Source: Aurantibacter aestuarii (GTDB lineage Bacteria; Bacteroidota; Bacteroidia; Flavobacteriales; Flavobacteriaceae). Taken from it: a DNA stretch of 64,000 bases. Positions 10,051 through 18,981 of the stretch are shown in pieces. The notes under the pieces were generated by a model. That model was not told the origin of the DNA. It saw nothing but the letters and a program-made list of their open reading frames with translations, and searched no databases. The DNA lies in NCBI RefSeq assembly GCF_003008425.1, contig NZ_PXOQ01000007.1, forward strand, positions 768,419 through 832,418, written 5' to 3'. Numbering within the stretch: the stretch's first letter is position 1; every line of letters starts with the position of its first letter. The translations under genes and the position numbers were made by a program.

Positions 10051-10505
10051 TACTTGAATTCGTTTAAGTTAATTGTTTTTGGCTTTTGTGCACCGTGAGC
10101 ATGCTCTGTACCAGAAACAACGTTTAAATTACGGAATATTGCAGCTCCTAATTTGTTTTTAGGTAACATTCCTTTTACTGATTTTTCTACTAATCTTGCT
10201 GGATCTTTTCCAAACAATTCAGTAGCTGTTAAGCTTCTTTGTCCACCTGGGTAACCAGTATGTCGAATGTACGTTTTGTCATTCCACTTGTTTCCAGTTA
10301 AGTTGACTTTTTCTGCATTGATAACAATCACGTTATCTCCACAATCAACATGCGGTGTAAAGCTTGGCTTGTGTTTTCCTCTTAATAGTTTTGCAACTTT
10401 AGAAGACAAACGCCCTAATGATTGACCTTCAGCATCTACTAAAACCCACTGCTTGTCTGCAGTCGCTTTGTTAGCTGAAATCGTTTTGTAGCTTAATGTG
10501 TCCAC
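10050..10505 (-). CDS. rplM: 50S ribosomal protein L13
   Basis: An early-assembling large-subunit protein. The 151-aa product shows WVLVDAEGQSLGRLSSKVAKLLRGKHKP (about 20-48), the HVDCGDNVIVINAEKV block and a conserved motif around GMLPKNKLG. It is the first gene of the rplM-rpsI-(rpsB-tsf) unit and has a near-perfect Bacteroidota promoter just upstream. Confidence 0.97.
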   Translation of the reverse strand: MDTLSYKTISANKATADKQWVLVDAEGQSLGRLSSKVAKLLRGKHKPSFTPHVDCGDNVIVINAEKVNLTGNKWNDKTYIRHTGYPGGQRSLTATELFGKDPARLVEKSVKGMLPKNKLGAAIFRNLNVVSGTEHAHGAQKPKTINLNEFK

Positions 10506-10552
10506 ACTTTTAATTTTTAATTATTAAACATTCCTCTCTCAAAAAGAGTTTG

Positions 10553-10582
10553 CAAATTTACGATTATATATTTGATTACCAA
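10553..10582 (-). promoter_or_regulatory. Promoter of the rplM-rpsI operon
   Basis: The minus strand has TTG (10582-10580), a 19-nt spacer, then TAAATTTG (10560-10553). This is a full match to the Bacteroidota housekeeping promoter (TTG near -33, TAnnTTTG at -7). It ends 47 nt before the L13 start codon. Confidence 0.82.
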
Positions 10583-10714
10583 ATAGTGTGCTCTGTTATT
10601 TTTAATAACTCTGTTAATATCTTTAAGTTACTGGTTAATTTCATCCTTTTTTCAGATACACTAGGTTAATATCTCTTACTTATTTGTTAATTTCGCGCTT
10701 TTAAAACAGAAGTT

Positions 10715-12346
10715 ATGATTTCAGTTGATGCTTTAGCGGTAGAATTTAGTGGAGAAACTTTATTTAAGGATGTGTCTTTTACTATTAATGAGAATGATAA
10801 AATAGCCTTAATGGGTAAAAATGGTGCCGGTAAATCGACCATGATGAAAATAATTGCAGGCAAGCAAAAAGCTACACGTGGTGGTGTTAGTTGTCCAAAA
10901 GACACCAAGATAGCTTATTTACCACAACACTTATTAACACAGGATGATGCTACTGTTTTTGAAGAAGCTTCTAAAGCCTTTTCTCATGTCTTTATAATGA
11001 AGGCAGAAATGGATGAATTAAATAAGCAGTTAGAAACACGGACCGATTATGAAAGTGACGACTATATGAAAATTATAGAACGTGTGTCGGACCTAGGTGA
11101 AAAGTATTATGCTTTGGAAGATGTGAATTATGATGCTGAAGTTGAAAAAGCTTTAAAAGGTCTAGGTTTTAAACAAGAAGATTTTACAAGAGCCACTAGC
11201 GAATTTTCTGGAGGTTGGCGTATGCGAATTGAATTGGCAAAAATATTATTACAAAAGCCAGACCTTATTTTATTAGATGAGCCTACTAACCATATCGATA
11301 TAGAATCTGTGATTTGGCTAGAGGACTTTTTAGTAAATAAAGCTAATGCAGTCGTGGTTATTTCCCATGACCGTGCCTTTATAGATAATATTACCAACAG
11401 GACTATAGAGGTAACTATGGGTCGCATTTACGACTATAAAGCAAAGTATACACATTACTTACAGCTTCGTGAAGAGCGCAGACAAAATCAAATTAAAGCT
11501 TACCAAGAGCAACAAAAATTTATTGCCGATAATATGGCATTTATTGAGCGTTTTAAAGGAACTTACTCTAAAACCAATCAAGTAAATTCTCGAGAACGTA
11601 TGTTGGAAAAACTGGAAATTATTGAAGTGGATGAAGTAGATAACTCGGCTCTTAAATTAAAATTTCCACCTGCGCAACGTTCAGGCGATTATCCGGTAAC
11701 AGTAAAAGACGTGTCAAAATCTTATGGAGATCATACGGTTTTTAATGATGCAAGTATGTCTATAGCCAGAGGAGAAAAGGTATGTTTTGTAGGACGAAAC
11801 GGCGAAGGAAAGTCGACCATGATTAAAGCTATTCTTGGCGAAATTGATGTAGAAGGGGAATGTACCTTAGGACATAATGTACAGGTAGGTTATTTTGCTC
11901 AAAACCAGGCAGCACTTTTGGATAACGACTTAACAGTTTTCCAGACGATTGATGATGTGGCTAAAGGCGATATTAGAACTCAGGTAAAAAATGTCTTGGG
12001 ACGCTTTATGTTTAAAGGCGATGATATAGATAAAAAAGTAGGGGTCCTGTCTGGTGGTGAAAAAACCAGACTGGCAATGGTAAAATTATTACTGGAGCCT
12101 GTTAACGTATTGATTCTCGATGAACCTACCAATCACTTAGATTTAAAGTCTAAAGATGTATTGAAGGAAGCGCTTTTAGAATTTGATGGAACTCTAATTC
12201 TTGTTTCTCACGATAGAGATTTCTTACAAGGTTTAGCTAATAAGGTTTTTGAGTTTAAAAATCAACGTGTTATAGAGCATTTTGAAACGATTGATGCTTT
12301 CTTAGAGCGAAATAAAATTGAAACGATTAAGGATTTAGATCTATAG
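10715..12346 (+). CDS. ABC-F family ATPase (ribosome-associated)
   Basis: A 543-aa soluble protein with two ABC ATPase domains and no membrane part, as in the ABC-F translation factors (EttA, Uup, YbiT and antibiotic-protection types). The first Walker A is GKNGAGKST (about 34-42) with signature SGGW and LLDEPTNHID. The second Walker A is GRNGEGKST (about 360-368) with signature LSGGEKTR and LILDEPTNHLD. A charged linker between the domains (about 240-300, YLQLREERRQNQIKAYQEQQKF) matches the P-site tRNA interaction motif region. It most resembles the YbiT-like housekeeping group, but I cannot separate subfamilies by eye. A TAATTTCG box (10688-10695) lies upstream, one base off the -7 consensus. 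Confidence 0.92.
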   Translation: MISVDALAVEFSGETLFKDVSFTINENDKIALMGKNGAGKSTMMKIIAGKQKATRGGVSCPKDTKIAYLPQHLLTQDDATVFEEASKAFSHVFIMKAEMDELNKQLETRTDYESDDYMKIIERVSDLGEKYYALEDVNYDAEVEKALKGLGFKQEDFTRATSEFSGGWRMRIELAKILLQKPDLILLDEPTNHIDIESVIWLEDFLVNKANAVVVISHDRAFIDNITNRTIEVTMGRIYDYKAKYTHYLQLREERRQNQIKAYQEQQKFIADNMAFIERFKGTYSKTNQVNSRERMLEKLEIIEVDEVDNSALKLKFPPAQRSGDYPVTVKDVSKSYGDHTVFNDASMSIARGEKVCFVGRNGEGKSTMIKAILGEIDVEGECTLGHNVQVGYFAQNQAALLDNDLTVFQTIDDVAKGDIRTQVKNVLGRFMFKGDDIDKKVGVLSGGEKTRLAMVKLLLEPVNVLILDEPTNHLDLKSKDVLKEALLEFDGTLILVSHDRDFLQGLANKVFEFKNQRVIEHFETIDAFLERNKIETIKDLDL

Positions 12347-12394
12347 TGGAGTTTGGATTGTTGGGATTTCTCCTATTGTCGAAATGACTATTCT

Positions 12395-12417
12395 TTAAAC
12401 CTAGTCCGAAGGTTTAA
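12395..12417. repeat. Small inverted repeat downstream of the ABC-F gene
   Basis: Two perfect 8-bp arms (TTAAACCT / AGGTTTAA) surround a 7-nt loop 49 nt past the stop codon. No clear T run follows, so it is a poor terminator. It is one of three inverted repeats in the 379-base gap 12347-12725. Confidence 0.6.
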
Positions 12418-12440
12418 GATAAACTTGGTAAAAATTAGGT

Positions 12441-12515
12441 CTCGACTGCGCTCGACCAGACAAAAGTATATTTATTTTTAAACGATTATAAATTGTCTCC
12501 TCGAGCGCAGTCGAG
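12441..12515. repeat. Perfect 15-bp inverted repeat, REP-like
   Basis: The arms CTCGACTGCGCTCGA (12441-12455) and its exact reverse complement (12501-12515) are separated by 45 AT-rich bases. The arms are strikingly GC-rich for this genome. I recall the same core recurring between genes in many flavobacterial genomes, but that cannot be verified here. Confidence 0.75.
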
Positions 12516-12546
12516 AGGTTTGTGTTGGATTTAATTGTTACTCAAA

Positions 12547-12650
12547 TCTCGCGTTAGTGATGGAGCGTTTGTTTGAGCTCTTTAAATGTGGCAGCGTATA
12601 AGCCACATTTTAAAGCGAGTCGCGAGAGCACGACCTGAAAGGGAACGCCC
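12547..12650. repeat. Nested-hairpin intergenic element
   Basis: An outer 7-bp stem (TCTCGCG 12547-12553 with CGCGAGA 12621-12627) encloses an inner 13-bp stem with one bulge (12580-12592 with 12602-12615). A GC-rich tail ending GGGAACGCCC follows (12641-12650). It looks like a structured RNA or a dispersed palindromic element, and no ORF covers it. Function unknown. Confidence 0.6.
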
Positions 12651-12710
12651 AAAAAAGACTAATAACTAAGGGTTTACGTTAAATGTCTTAATTAAGATTA
12701 GTTTTTTGCT

Positions 12711-12718
12711 TAATTTTG
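12711..12718 (+). promoter_or_regulatory. Putative -7 element of ygiQ, possible leaderless start
   Basis: TAATTTTG matches TAnnTTTG exactly, with a TTA rather than TTG 20 nt upstream. It ends only 7 nt before the ygiQ ATG, so transcription would begin at or within a base or two of the start codon. Confidence 0.6.
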
Positions 12719-12725
12719 CAGCGCT

Positions 12726-14735
12726 ATGCAAGAATTACAATTATCAGATTGGTTACCTACCACAAACAAAGAGGTTAAAATACGCGGTTGGCAGGAGCTG
12801 GACGTTATACTTTTTAGTGGCGATGCCTATGTAGATCATCCATCTTTTGGACCTGCAGTTATTGGTCGTATTTTAGAAAGTTATGGCTTGCGAGTGGCAA
12901 TTGTACCGCAACCAAATGTTAACGATAATTTACAGGATTTTGTAAAGTTAGGACGTCCTAAATTATTTTTTGGGATTACGGCTGGTTGTATGGACTCTAT
13001 GTTGAGCAATTACAACGCTAATAAAAAGCGTAGAGATAAAGATGCTTATACGCCAAATGGCGATATTGGTTTTAGACCCGATTATGCTACAACCGTTTAC
13101 AGTAAAATTTTAAAGGAGAAATTTCCTGATGTACCCATTTTAATTGGTGGGATTGAGGCGTCTTTACGTCGAGTAACTCATTACGATTATTGGAGTGACC
13201 AGTTAATGCCAAGTATTCTGGAAACTAGTGGTGCCGATATGTTGGTGTATGGTATGGGCGAGCAGCCACTACGTGAAGTGGTGCGTTTGTTACAAAAAGG
13301 CGTGCCTTTTTCGAGTATAAATACCATTAACCAGACTGCTGTTTTATTAGATGAAGGAGAAAAAATTCCGAAAAACAGTAATTGGGAAGATGTAGAAATA
13401 GCTTCTCATACCGTTTGTTTAAACGATAAGAAAGCTTACGCAAGTAACTTTAAAGTAATTGAACAGGAAAGTAATAAACTGGCTGCAAGACGAATTTTTC
13501 AGAAAATTGGCAATAAAACATTGATGATTAATCCGCCATATCCAACTATGACGGAAAGTGAGATTGATGCGTCTTTCGACTTACCTTATACACGCTTACC
13601 ACATCCAAAATATAACAAGCGCGGACCTATACCTGCGTTTGAGATGATTAAGTTTTCTATTAATATTCACCGTGGTTGTTTTGGAGGTTGTAGTTTTTGT
13701 ACTATTTCTGCACACCAAGGTAAATTTATAGCGTCCCGTAGTCAAGAATCTATTTTAAAAGAAGTAGATACCGTTGCAAATATGCCCGATTTTAAAGGCT
13801 ATTTAAGTGATATTGGTGGCCCAAGTGCGAATATGTACCAGATGAAAGGAAAAGTACAAGCGATATGCGATAAGTGCGTGGCGCCAAGTTGTATTTCGCC
13901 CGTAATTTGTAGTAATCTGGATACCTCACACAAACCGTTAACCGATTTATACCAAGCGGTGGATAAACATCCTAAGGTTAAAAAATCGTTTATTGGTTCT
14001 GGAATACGCCATGATATGTTGGTGCCAGAATTTAATAAAAATGCCGATCCTAAAGAATTAGATGCGTACACAGAAGAAGTGATGACCAACCATGTTTCTG
14101 GACGATTAAAAGTAGCGCCAGAGCATACTAGTGATCCTGTTTTAAAGTTAATGCGTAAACCATCATTTTCATACTTTCATAAATTCAAGGAGCGTTTTGA
14201 CAAGATAAACATTAAGAATAAGTTGAATCTTCAGTTAATTCCTTATTTTATTTCAAATCATCCGGCATGTGAAGTAGAAGATATGGCAAATCTAGCTGCC
14301 GAAACTAAAGATTTAGGATTTCAGTTAGAACAAGTGCAAGGTTTTACTCCAACACCAATGACTGTGGCTACCGTAATTTACTACAGTGGTTACCATCCAT
14401 ATACTCTTAAAAAGGTAAATACACCAAAAACCAGAAAGGAAAAAGATGAACAACACCGTTTTTTCTTTTGGTATAAAGATGAAAATAAAGCCTGGATTAC
14501 TAAAACACTAAATCGTTTAGGTAAAACCGATTTGTTACAACGCTTACTTCCAGAAGGCGATAAGCCTAGTGCTAAAAATTGGCGTAAAAATAAGCCAGGA
14601 AAAACAAAAGATACTTATAACGATGCGGTTCCGTTTAATAAACGCAAAACTAAAGCGACTTTTAAGCCTAAAGGCGAAAGTGAAGCTGCTACAAACGTGA
14701 GGTCTAAAAAGAAATTTAAGAAGAAAAAGCGCTAA
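12726..14735 (+). CDS. ygiQ: YgiQ family radical SAM protein
   Basis: A 669-aa member of the UPF0313/YgiQ family: radical S-adenosylmethionine enzymes of unassigned reaction found widely in bacteria. The N-terminal region (about 20-290) is the family domain (LFSGDAYVDHPSFGPAVIGRILE). The [4Fe-4S] cluster motif is HRGCFGGCSFC (cysteines near 318, 322 and 325). The C-terminus is lysine-rich and low complexity (about 600-669). Length is normal for the family. No terminator follows. Instead, a 5' fragment of a tspO-like gene begins 18 nt after the stop. Confidence 0.93.
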   Translation: MQELQLSDWLPTTNKEVKIRGWQELDVILFSGDAYVDHPSFGPAVIGRILESYGLRVAIVPQPNVNDNLQDFVKLGRPKLFFGITAGCMDSMLSNYNANKKRRDKDAYTPNGDIGFRPDYATTVYSKILKEKFPDVPILIGGIEASLRRVTHYDYWSDQLMPSILETSGADMLVYGMGEQPLREVVRLLQKGVPFSSINTINQTAVLLDEGEKIPKNSNWEDVEIASHTVCLNDKKAYASNFKVIEQESNKLAARRIFQKIGNKTLMINPPYPTMTESEIDASFDLPYTRLPHPKYNKRGPIPAFEMIKFSINIHRGCFGGCSFCTISAHQGKFIASRSQESILKEVDTVANMPDFKGYLSDIGGPSANMYQMKGKVQAICDKCVAPSCISPVICSNLDTSHKPLTDLYQAVDKHPKVKKSFIGSGIRHDMLVPEFNKNADPKELDAYTEEVMTNHVSGRLKVAPEHTSDPVLKLMRKPSFSYFHKFKERFDKINIKNKLNLQLIPYFISNHPACEVEDMANLAAETKDLGFQLEQVQGFTPTPMTVATVIYYSGYHPYTLKKVNTPKTRKEKDEQHRFFFWYKDENKAWITKTLNRLGKTDLLQRLLPEGDKPSAKNWRKNKPGKTKDTYNDAVPFNKRKTKATFKPKGESEAATNVRSKKKFKKKKR

Positions 14736-14753
14736 TTTTTATCTGTTTTATAA

Positions 14754-14823
14754 ATGAAAAAAACACTACAGTTAGGAAGTGCTTTTTTATTTGTAAGCAT
14801 GGTAATAGTTAATAATTTCTCTA
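14754..14823 (+). pseudogene. Truncated 5' copy of the tspO-like gene (direct repeat, left boundary of the inserted block)
   Basis: From ATG at 14754 the first 70 bases match the first 70 bases of the intact gene at 37093 with five mismatches (about 93 percent). The match then stops abruptly. The fragment encodes MKKTLQLGSAFLFVSMVIVN and, after the break, continues in an unrelated frame to a stop at 14865-14867 (37 codons in all). It lies 18 nt after the ygiQ stop codon, which suggests that the tspO-like gene once followed ygiQ directly. The 22 kb between the two copies looks inserted or exchanged. Confidence 0.88.
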
Positions 14824-14913
14824 TATTTAAAATTAAACCTAATGTTAACTCCAAAAAAAAGGAGTAATACAAGAATAATAAAAAGAACTATTATTATCTA
14901 ATTTACTTTTTTC

Positions 14914-15570
14914 TCATCGGTTTTCTATTTTGAAAATATAGTTCTTTTCACCAAGCACCTTTGTTTCAATTAAACACTTTAATTTTAACTTGTTTTTTGA
15001 AGCAATAGATTTAATTTTTGAAATTTCACAGTCTTGAGATAAAATCATTATTATCTCTTGTTTTAAAGAAATATTTAATTGAGAAAAAAGAGATTCAAAA
15101 TATTCAAAATTTTCACCACAAAACCAAGCACGTTCTTTATCGTTTTTTGGTGTCATGGGATAATAAGGAGGATTTATTATAATATAATCGAAATTTTTTG
15201 ACTCTATTTTTTCAAATAAATTAGAGTGAATAATTTTTAAGTTAATATTATTTTTTTTTGATGCTTTTTTTAAAGCTTCAAGAGCAATAAGGTTAATGTC
15301 TGAAGCTACTACATTTGCGCCTTTAGATGCTGCAAACAGAGAAATAATCCCTGAACCACAACCTAATTCTAATACGTTCTTATGGTTTAGGTTAAGAGGT
15401 TTTATGTAATTTAAAAGTAGCTTAGTTGATATGGTGAATTTTGGTGAAAACACTTCTGGATGAACCAAAATAGTTATGTTCTGGTAAGAAAATTTACGTG
15501 GTTTTCTATAGTAGTAATCAAAACAAAACTTCAAAAAAGGATTAGATATTTTTTTTAATAGTTTACGCAT
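14914..15570 (-). CDS. Class I SAM-dependent methyltransferase, HemK/RsmC-like
   Basis: A 218-aa Rossmann-fold methyltransferase. Motif I is VLELGCGSG (about 66-74), the acidic motif II residue sits in VVASDIN, and motif IV is NPPYYP (about 133-138). NPPY is typical of N-methyltransferases acting on planar amino groups of bases or glutamine, so this could be an RNA, DNA or protein methylase. The island context leaves a small-molecule substrate possible. It lies 3 nt after the upstream radical SAM gene and ends the left minus-strand operon. Confidence 0.82.
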   Translation of the reverse strand: MRKLLKKISNPFLKFCFDYYYRKPRKFSYQNITILVHPEVFSPKFTISTKLLLNYIKPLNLNHKNVLELGCGSGIISLFAASKGANVVASDINLIALEALKKASKKNNINLKIIHSNLFEKIESKNFDYIIINPPYYPMTPKNDKERAWFCGENFEYFESLFSQLNISLKQEIIMILSQDCEISKIKSIASKNKLKLKCLIETKVLGEKNYIFKIENR

Positions 15571-15573
15571 TAT

Positions 15574-17094
15574 TTATTCCGAATAAAATCCTTCTAATTC
15601 TGGCTGGCGATATTTCCAAATCTTATGAAGTGCTTTAATTTCGTAAGGGTATTTATACCAACCGTTTTTAAAACGATAACCAGATAGTAATTTAAGTAAT
15701 TGTTTTTTATAGCCTTTTATTCTAAAGTCTGATGCGGTTGGATAATATCCATTTAAAACAGTTTCGAAATTTTGAATTTTATCTATCATATAGGGTTTTA
15801 ACCAAGGCGTCAAAGGATTCTTTCTTAAATCAAATTTTTCCCAGCTAGGAGCAATCCATTCTTCTAATGTTTCGGGAAAACTAAAACCCGCATCTAAAAT
15901 TTGTTGATAAAGTTCAGAACCTTCTGTTGGAACAGGACTGTATAAATAGATGATAACTTCAGCATCTGGATTTAAGGCTTTTATTTCTTTTATAAAATTA
16001 ATGTCCCATAGAATATTATTGTATACTTCATTTTCAGTTTCTGCGGGCATACCTAATACAAACGAAAGTTCAGGAATTATATCTGCTTTTTTCATGCGCA
16101 ATACAAAGTCTTTAATCATTTGTCCAGACTGTGTTCCGCCTTTATTCATTTGCTTTAAAACCTTGTCGTTTCCAGTTTCGGCACCTAAAAAAATCATACG
16201 ACAACCTGCATTACGCATCAATTTTAAATCGTTGTCACTATATTTATTTAAAGTGTCAATTCGTCCTTCACCCCACCATTCTATATTATCATTTAAAACA
16301 AGCTCTGAAAATTCTAAGACACGTTTTTTAGACGTAAAAAAATTATTGTCGTGAAACTCTATAGCATCTACATTATATTTTTCTTTAAAAAAACGTAAAT
16401 CATTATAAATGGTGTTTGCAGATTTTGCTTTCCATTTAGCATTGTAAATGGGTACAACTGCGCAAAAAGAGCAAGAAAAAGGGCATCCCATACTGCTATG
16501 GTAAGCAAATGTTTTTTGCCCCATAAATGTTTTAGCCAAATAGTTTTCTAAGGGATAAAATGTATTAAAATAGGTGTAGGGATAAGATGGTAAAGTGTCT
16601 TGGTCTAATAAAGCTTCTTTTACGGTTTGTGTTATTTCGCCTTTATTGTTCTTATAAATTAGATTTCTAATAAGTGATATGTTTTCGGTATTTTTACCTT
16701 CTAAATGATCTATTAATTTAGGGAATGTGACATCTCCTGGACCATTTACAATATAGTCTATATAACCAGACTCTAAACAAGCTTTGTATTGATTAGAAGC
16801 AAAGTAGCCACCCCAAATAGTGACGCTTTCTGGATATAAAGATTTTATGTTTTTAGCATAAGGAATAGCCTGTTTTAATTGCGGTCCAGGCATTACGGTT
16901 GAACAAAAGTATTTAAACTCTCCAGTTTTAAAATAATTGTTTATGGTTTCCCAGGGGTTAGATTCCATATTGCCATCTACAAAAACATAATTATACTTCC
17001 CATGTATAGAAGCGCCGACTTGCAGAATACTATTTGGTAAACGATGTTTACCATTGGCGCTTTTAGGGTTAAAAATAATTATTTTGTTAGCCAT
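15574..17094 (-). CDS. Radical SAM enzyme with B12-binding-type N-terminal domain
   Basis: A 506-aa protein with an N-terminal Rossmann-like domain (about 1-150; IIIFNPKSANGKHRLP and VTIWGGYFASNQYKACL). This is the arrangement of cobalamin-binding radical SAM enzymes (BchE/HpnP class), though no DxHxxG cobalamin ligand motif is seen. The radical SAM core follows with cluster motif CPFSCSFC (about 204-211) and the downstream features FLGAETGNDKVLKQMNKG and FVLGMPAET. Substrate unknown. It overlaps the preceding methyltransferase gene by 8 nt and lies 3 nt ahead of another methyltransferase, so all are translationally coupled. Confidence 0.85.
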   Translation of the reverse strand: MANKIIIFNPKSANGKHRLPNSILQVGASIHGKYNYVFVDGNMESNPWETINNYFKTGEFKYFCSTVMPGPQLKQAIPYAKNIKSLYPESVTIWGGYFASNQYKACLESGYIDYIVNGPGDVTFPKLIDHLEGKNTENISLIRNLIYKNNKGEITQTVKEALLDQDTLPSYPYTYFNTFYPLENYLAKTFMGQKTFAYHSSMGCPFSCSFCAVVPIYNAKWKAKSANTIYNDLRFFKEKYNVDAIEFHDNNFFTSKKRVLEFSELVLNDNIEWWGEGRIDTLNKYSDNDLKLMRNAGCRMIFLGAETGNDKVLKQMNKGGTQSGQMIKDFVLRMKKADIIPELSFVLGMPAETENEVYNNILWDINFIKEIKALNPDAEVIIYLYSPVPTEGSELYQQILDAGFSFPETLEEWIAPSWEKFDLRKNPLTPWLKPYMIDKIQNFETVLNGYYPTASDFRIKGYKKQLLKLLSGYRFKNGWYKYPYEIKALHKIWKYRQPELEGFYSE

Positions 17095-17896
17095 TATTTT
17101 TGGATTGTTTTTGTTTTTTTGCGGTAAAAATATACGTTTCTAACTCACCTGAATTTATTTTAATAGCCTTGTTTTTAAACTTAAAATAAAAATACAAAAA
17201 TAGATATCTCAAATTTAAAGACTTTAAGTATTTACTTTTTTTAGAATAGTTTAAGCTACGTGCTTCTAGTGTGTCTATTTTGATACTTGTATTATCACAA
17301 TTATTTTTAGTAATCTGATTAGTATTTATATGATTAAAGCCATTTTTTTTTAGGGCATAAATCCATTTGTTGAGAGTTGCAGATGGTTCAGCTTGAATTA
17401 TTCCAAAGTGTTTTGAAGCTAAGCTATTAGTTTTCTTTATGGTTTCTTTTTTTGTGCGTTCGTTCCATAATGTTTCATTAAAAATAAAAACACCTTCATG
17501 TTTTAGAATTCTAAAACATTCTTTTAAAATACGATGAAAAGAATCAAAGTCTTGAATGGCTAAAACAGATTCACAAATAATAACATCGAAGTAATTATTT
17601 TTGAAATGAGCGTTGTAAATAGTTGTGTGTTTAAAGTTACAGTTAGTTAGATTAAGTTTTTCTTTTCTTTTATTAGAAAAATTAATCATGTCTAAAGACG
17701 TATCAACTCCTGTGTAAAATAAATTATCGTACTTGGAAAGTATGGCTGCAGTATGTCCTGTACCACAACCTACTTCTAAAATAGTTTTATTTGTTAAGTT
17801 TTTTGGAAGCTTTTCTAATAGTAAGTAGGTGCCTTTTTGACCATAAGGATGTTGATGAGTTCTACCTGTTTTTGCTATATATTTTAAATAGTCCAT
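17087..17896 (-). CDS. Class I SAM-dependent methyltransferase
   Basis: A methyltransferase of the UbiE/COQ5-like type (Methyltransf_11/25). The frame is open back to 17923, but that start would overlap the upstream gene. The ATG at 17896 (269 aa, beginning MDYLKYIAKTGRTHQHPYG) lies 8 nt after the upstream stop and gives a natural N-terminus. Motif I is ILEVGCGTG (about 39-47), and FDVIICESVLAIQDF is the post-motif II region. The C-terminal third is lysine- and asparagine-rich. It lies between two radical SAM genes. Substrate unknown. Confidence 0.8.
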   Translation of the reverse strand: MDYLKYIAKTGRTHQHPYGQKGTYLLLEKLPKNLTNKTILEVGCGTGHTAAILSKYDNLFYTGVDTSLDMINFSNKRKEKLNLTNCNFKHTTIYNAHFKNNYFDVIICESVLAIQDFDSFHRILKECFRILKHEGVFIFNETLWNERTKKETIKKTNSLASKHFGIIQAEPSATLNKWIYALKKNGFNHINTNQITKNNCDNTSIKIDTLEARSLNYSKKSKYLKSLNLRYLFLYFYFKFKNKAIKINSGELETYIFTAKKQKQSKNNG

Positions 17897-17904
17897 TAAA
17901 TTTG

Positions 17905-18981
17905 TTATAACGCACTGCAACATCTGCTACAGGCAGGAAATAACCCGTTAGATGTTTTTAAATCAGTTCTTAATTTTTTTAAAATAGAACCATTCCATAT
18001 AGATTTCAAATTTTCTGTATACAAGTTTCCAAGGGTTAAATTATAACATCTACCATGGGAAGGAATTACAGACCCATCAGATTTTACCATTATATTGGTA
18101 AAAACATCATTACAGCTTTTTCCAATTATTTGTTGTGGTTTATTATAAAATTCATTTAATTTTTCTTTTGAAGTAATTTCTGGTGAAAACGTTACAGGAA
18201 ATTGATAAGATAATTGATTAATTAAATCAATTTCATTCCAAAGTTTATCTAGATTAAAATTGTTTATATTAATCTCATCCATATTTGAAGCGGTCGCATG
18301 GTAATGCTTTCCCCATAAAATATTATGAAAATCTGCCACATGTTGAGGTGTAAAATTGGTATGCATAAACCCAACTTGTTGTAAAGGATAATTTTTAAAA
18401 AAATTTAAAAAATCCTGTAAATACCCAATATTCCACTCTGTTATAACACAAAAAATAGAGATTTTAGCGTTTGGTTTGATTTCTAATAACTGCTCAATGC
18501 CTTCTACAGCTTTCTGAAAAGATTTTTTATGACCTCTAATGTCATTGTGTATATCTTGCGGGCCATCCAAAGAAATAAATACTTCAGTATTATTTTTAGC
18601 AAGAAATGACGCCTTTTGTTTTAATGTTAGTGCATTAGTGGTTATTGATGTAGAGATTCCTTTTTGTTTTGCGTATGTTAAAGATTCTTCTAAATGAGGA
18701 TAAACTAATGGCTCTGTAAAAGCATAACCTAATTTTGCATTTGGATAAAATTCTGCAGTTTGATCTATAATTTTTTTTATAAGCTCTAAAGGCATATTAA
18801 TAGGATGACTACCTACTAAATTTTGCGCAAAATTACTTTCTAAGTTTTTTGTTCCAACATCGCACATTTTGCAGTGTAAATTGCAAACGTTATTAACACC
18901 TAAAACGATCCATTCTGGTGAGAAAAAGTATTTGTTAGGGAGTGTTTTTTTGTTAAGCTTTTTAAGTAATTGAGCAATCAT
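17905..18981 (-). CDS. Radical SAM protein with SPASM-like C-terminus
   Basis: A 358-aa radical SAM enzyme. The cluster motif CNLHCKMC gives cysteines at 33, 37 and 40. Typical core features are GYAFTEPLVYP, ISTSITTNAL and VFISLDGPQDIHNDIRG. C-terminal cysteines (CNDVF, CYNLTLGNL and the CSRCC near 351-355) form a SPASM-type auxiliary cluster region, seen in enzymes that modify peptides, sugars or other small molecules. There is no B12-type domain. It overlaps the flippase gene by 20 nt at its start, so it is tightly coupled to surface-glycan export. The substrate cannot be read from the sequence. Confidence 0.85.
   Translation of the reverse strand: MIAQLLKKLNKKTLPNKYFFSPEWIVLGVNNVCNLHCKMCDVGTKNLESNFAQNLVGSHPINMPLELIKKIIDQTAEFYPNAKLGYAFTEPLVYPHLEESLTYAKQKGISTSITTNALTLKQKASFLAKNNTEVFISLDGPQDIHNDIRGHKKSFQKAVEGIEQLLEIKPNAKISIFCVITEWNIGYLQDFLNFFKNYPLQQVGFMHTNFTPQHVADFHNILWGKHYHATASNMDEININNFNLDKLWNEIDLINQLSYQFPVTFSPEITSKEKLNEFYNKPQQIIGKSCNDVFTNIMVKSDGSVIPSHGRCYNLTLGNLYTENLKSIWNGSILKKLRTDLKTSNGLFPACSRCCSAL

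Noticed and set aside
10592-10606. Small palindrome (GTTATT / AATAAC) upstream of rplM
   Set aside because: Only 6 bp and AT-only; no T run or conserved position, so it is not called as an operator or terminator.
14754-14867. The 37-codon frame beginning with the tspO fragment as a real small gene
   Set aside because: The first 23 codons match the start of the intact tspO-like gene and the rest is unrelated AT-rich sequence, so it is a truncated remnant. No ribosome-binding signal or conservation can be shown.
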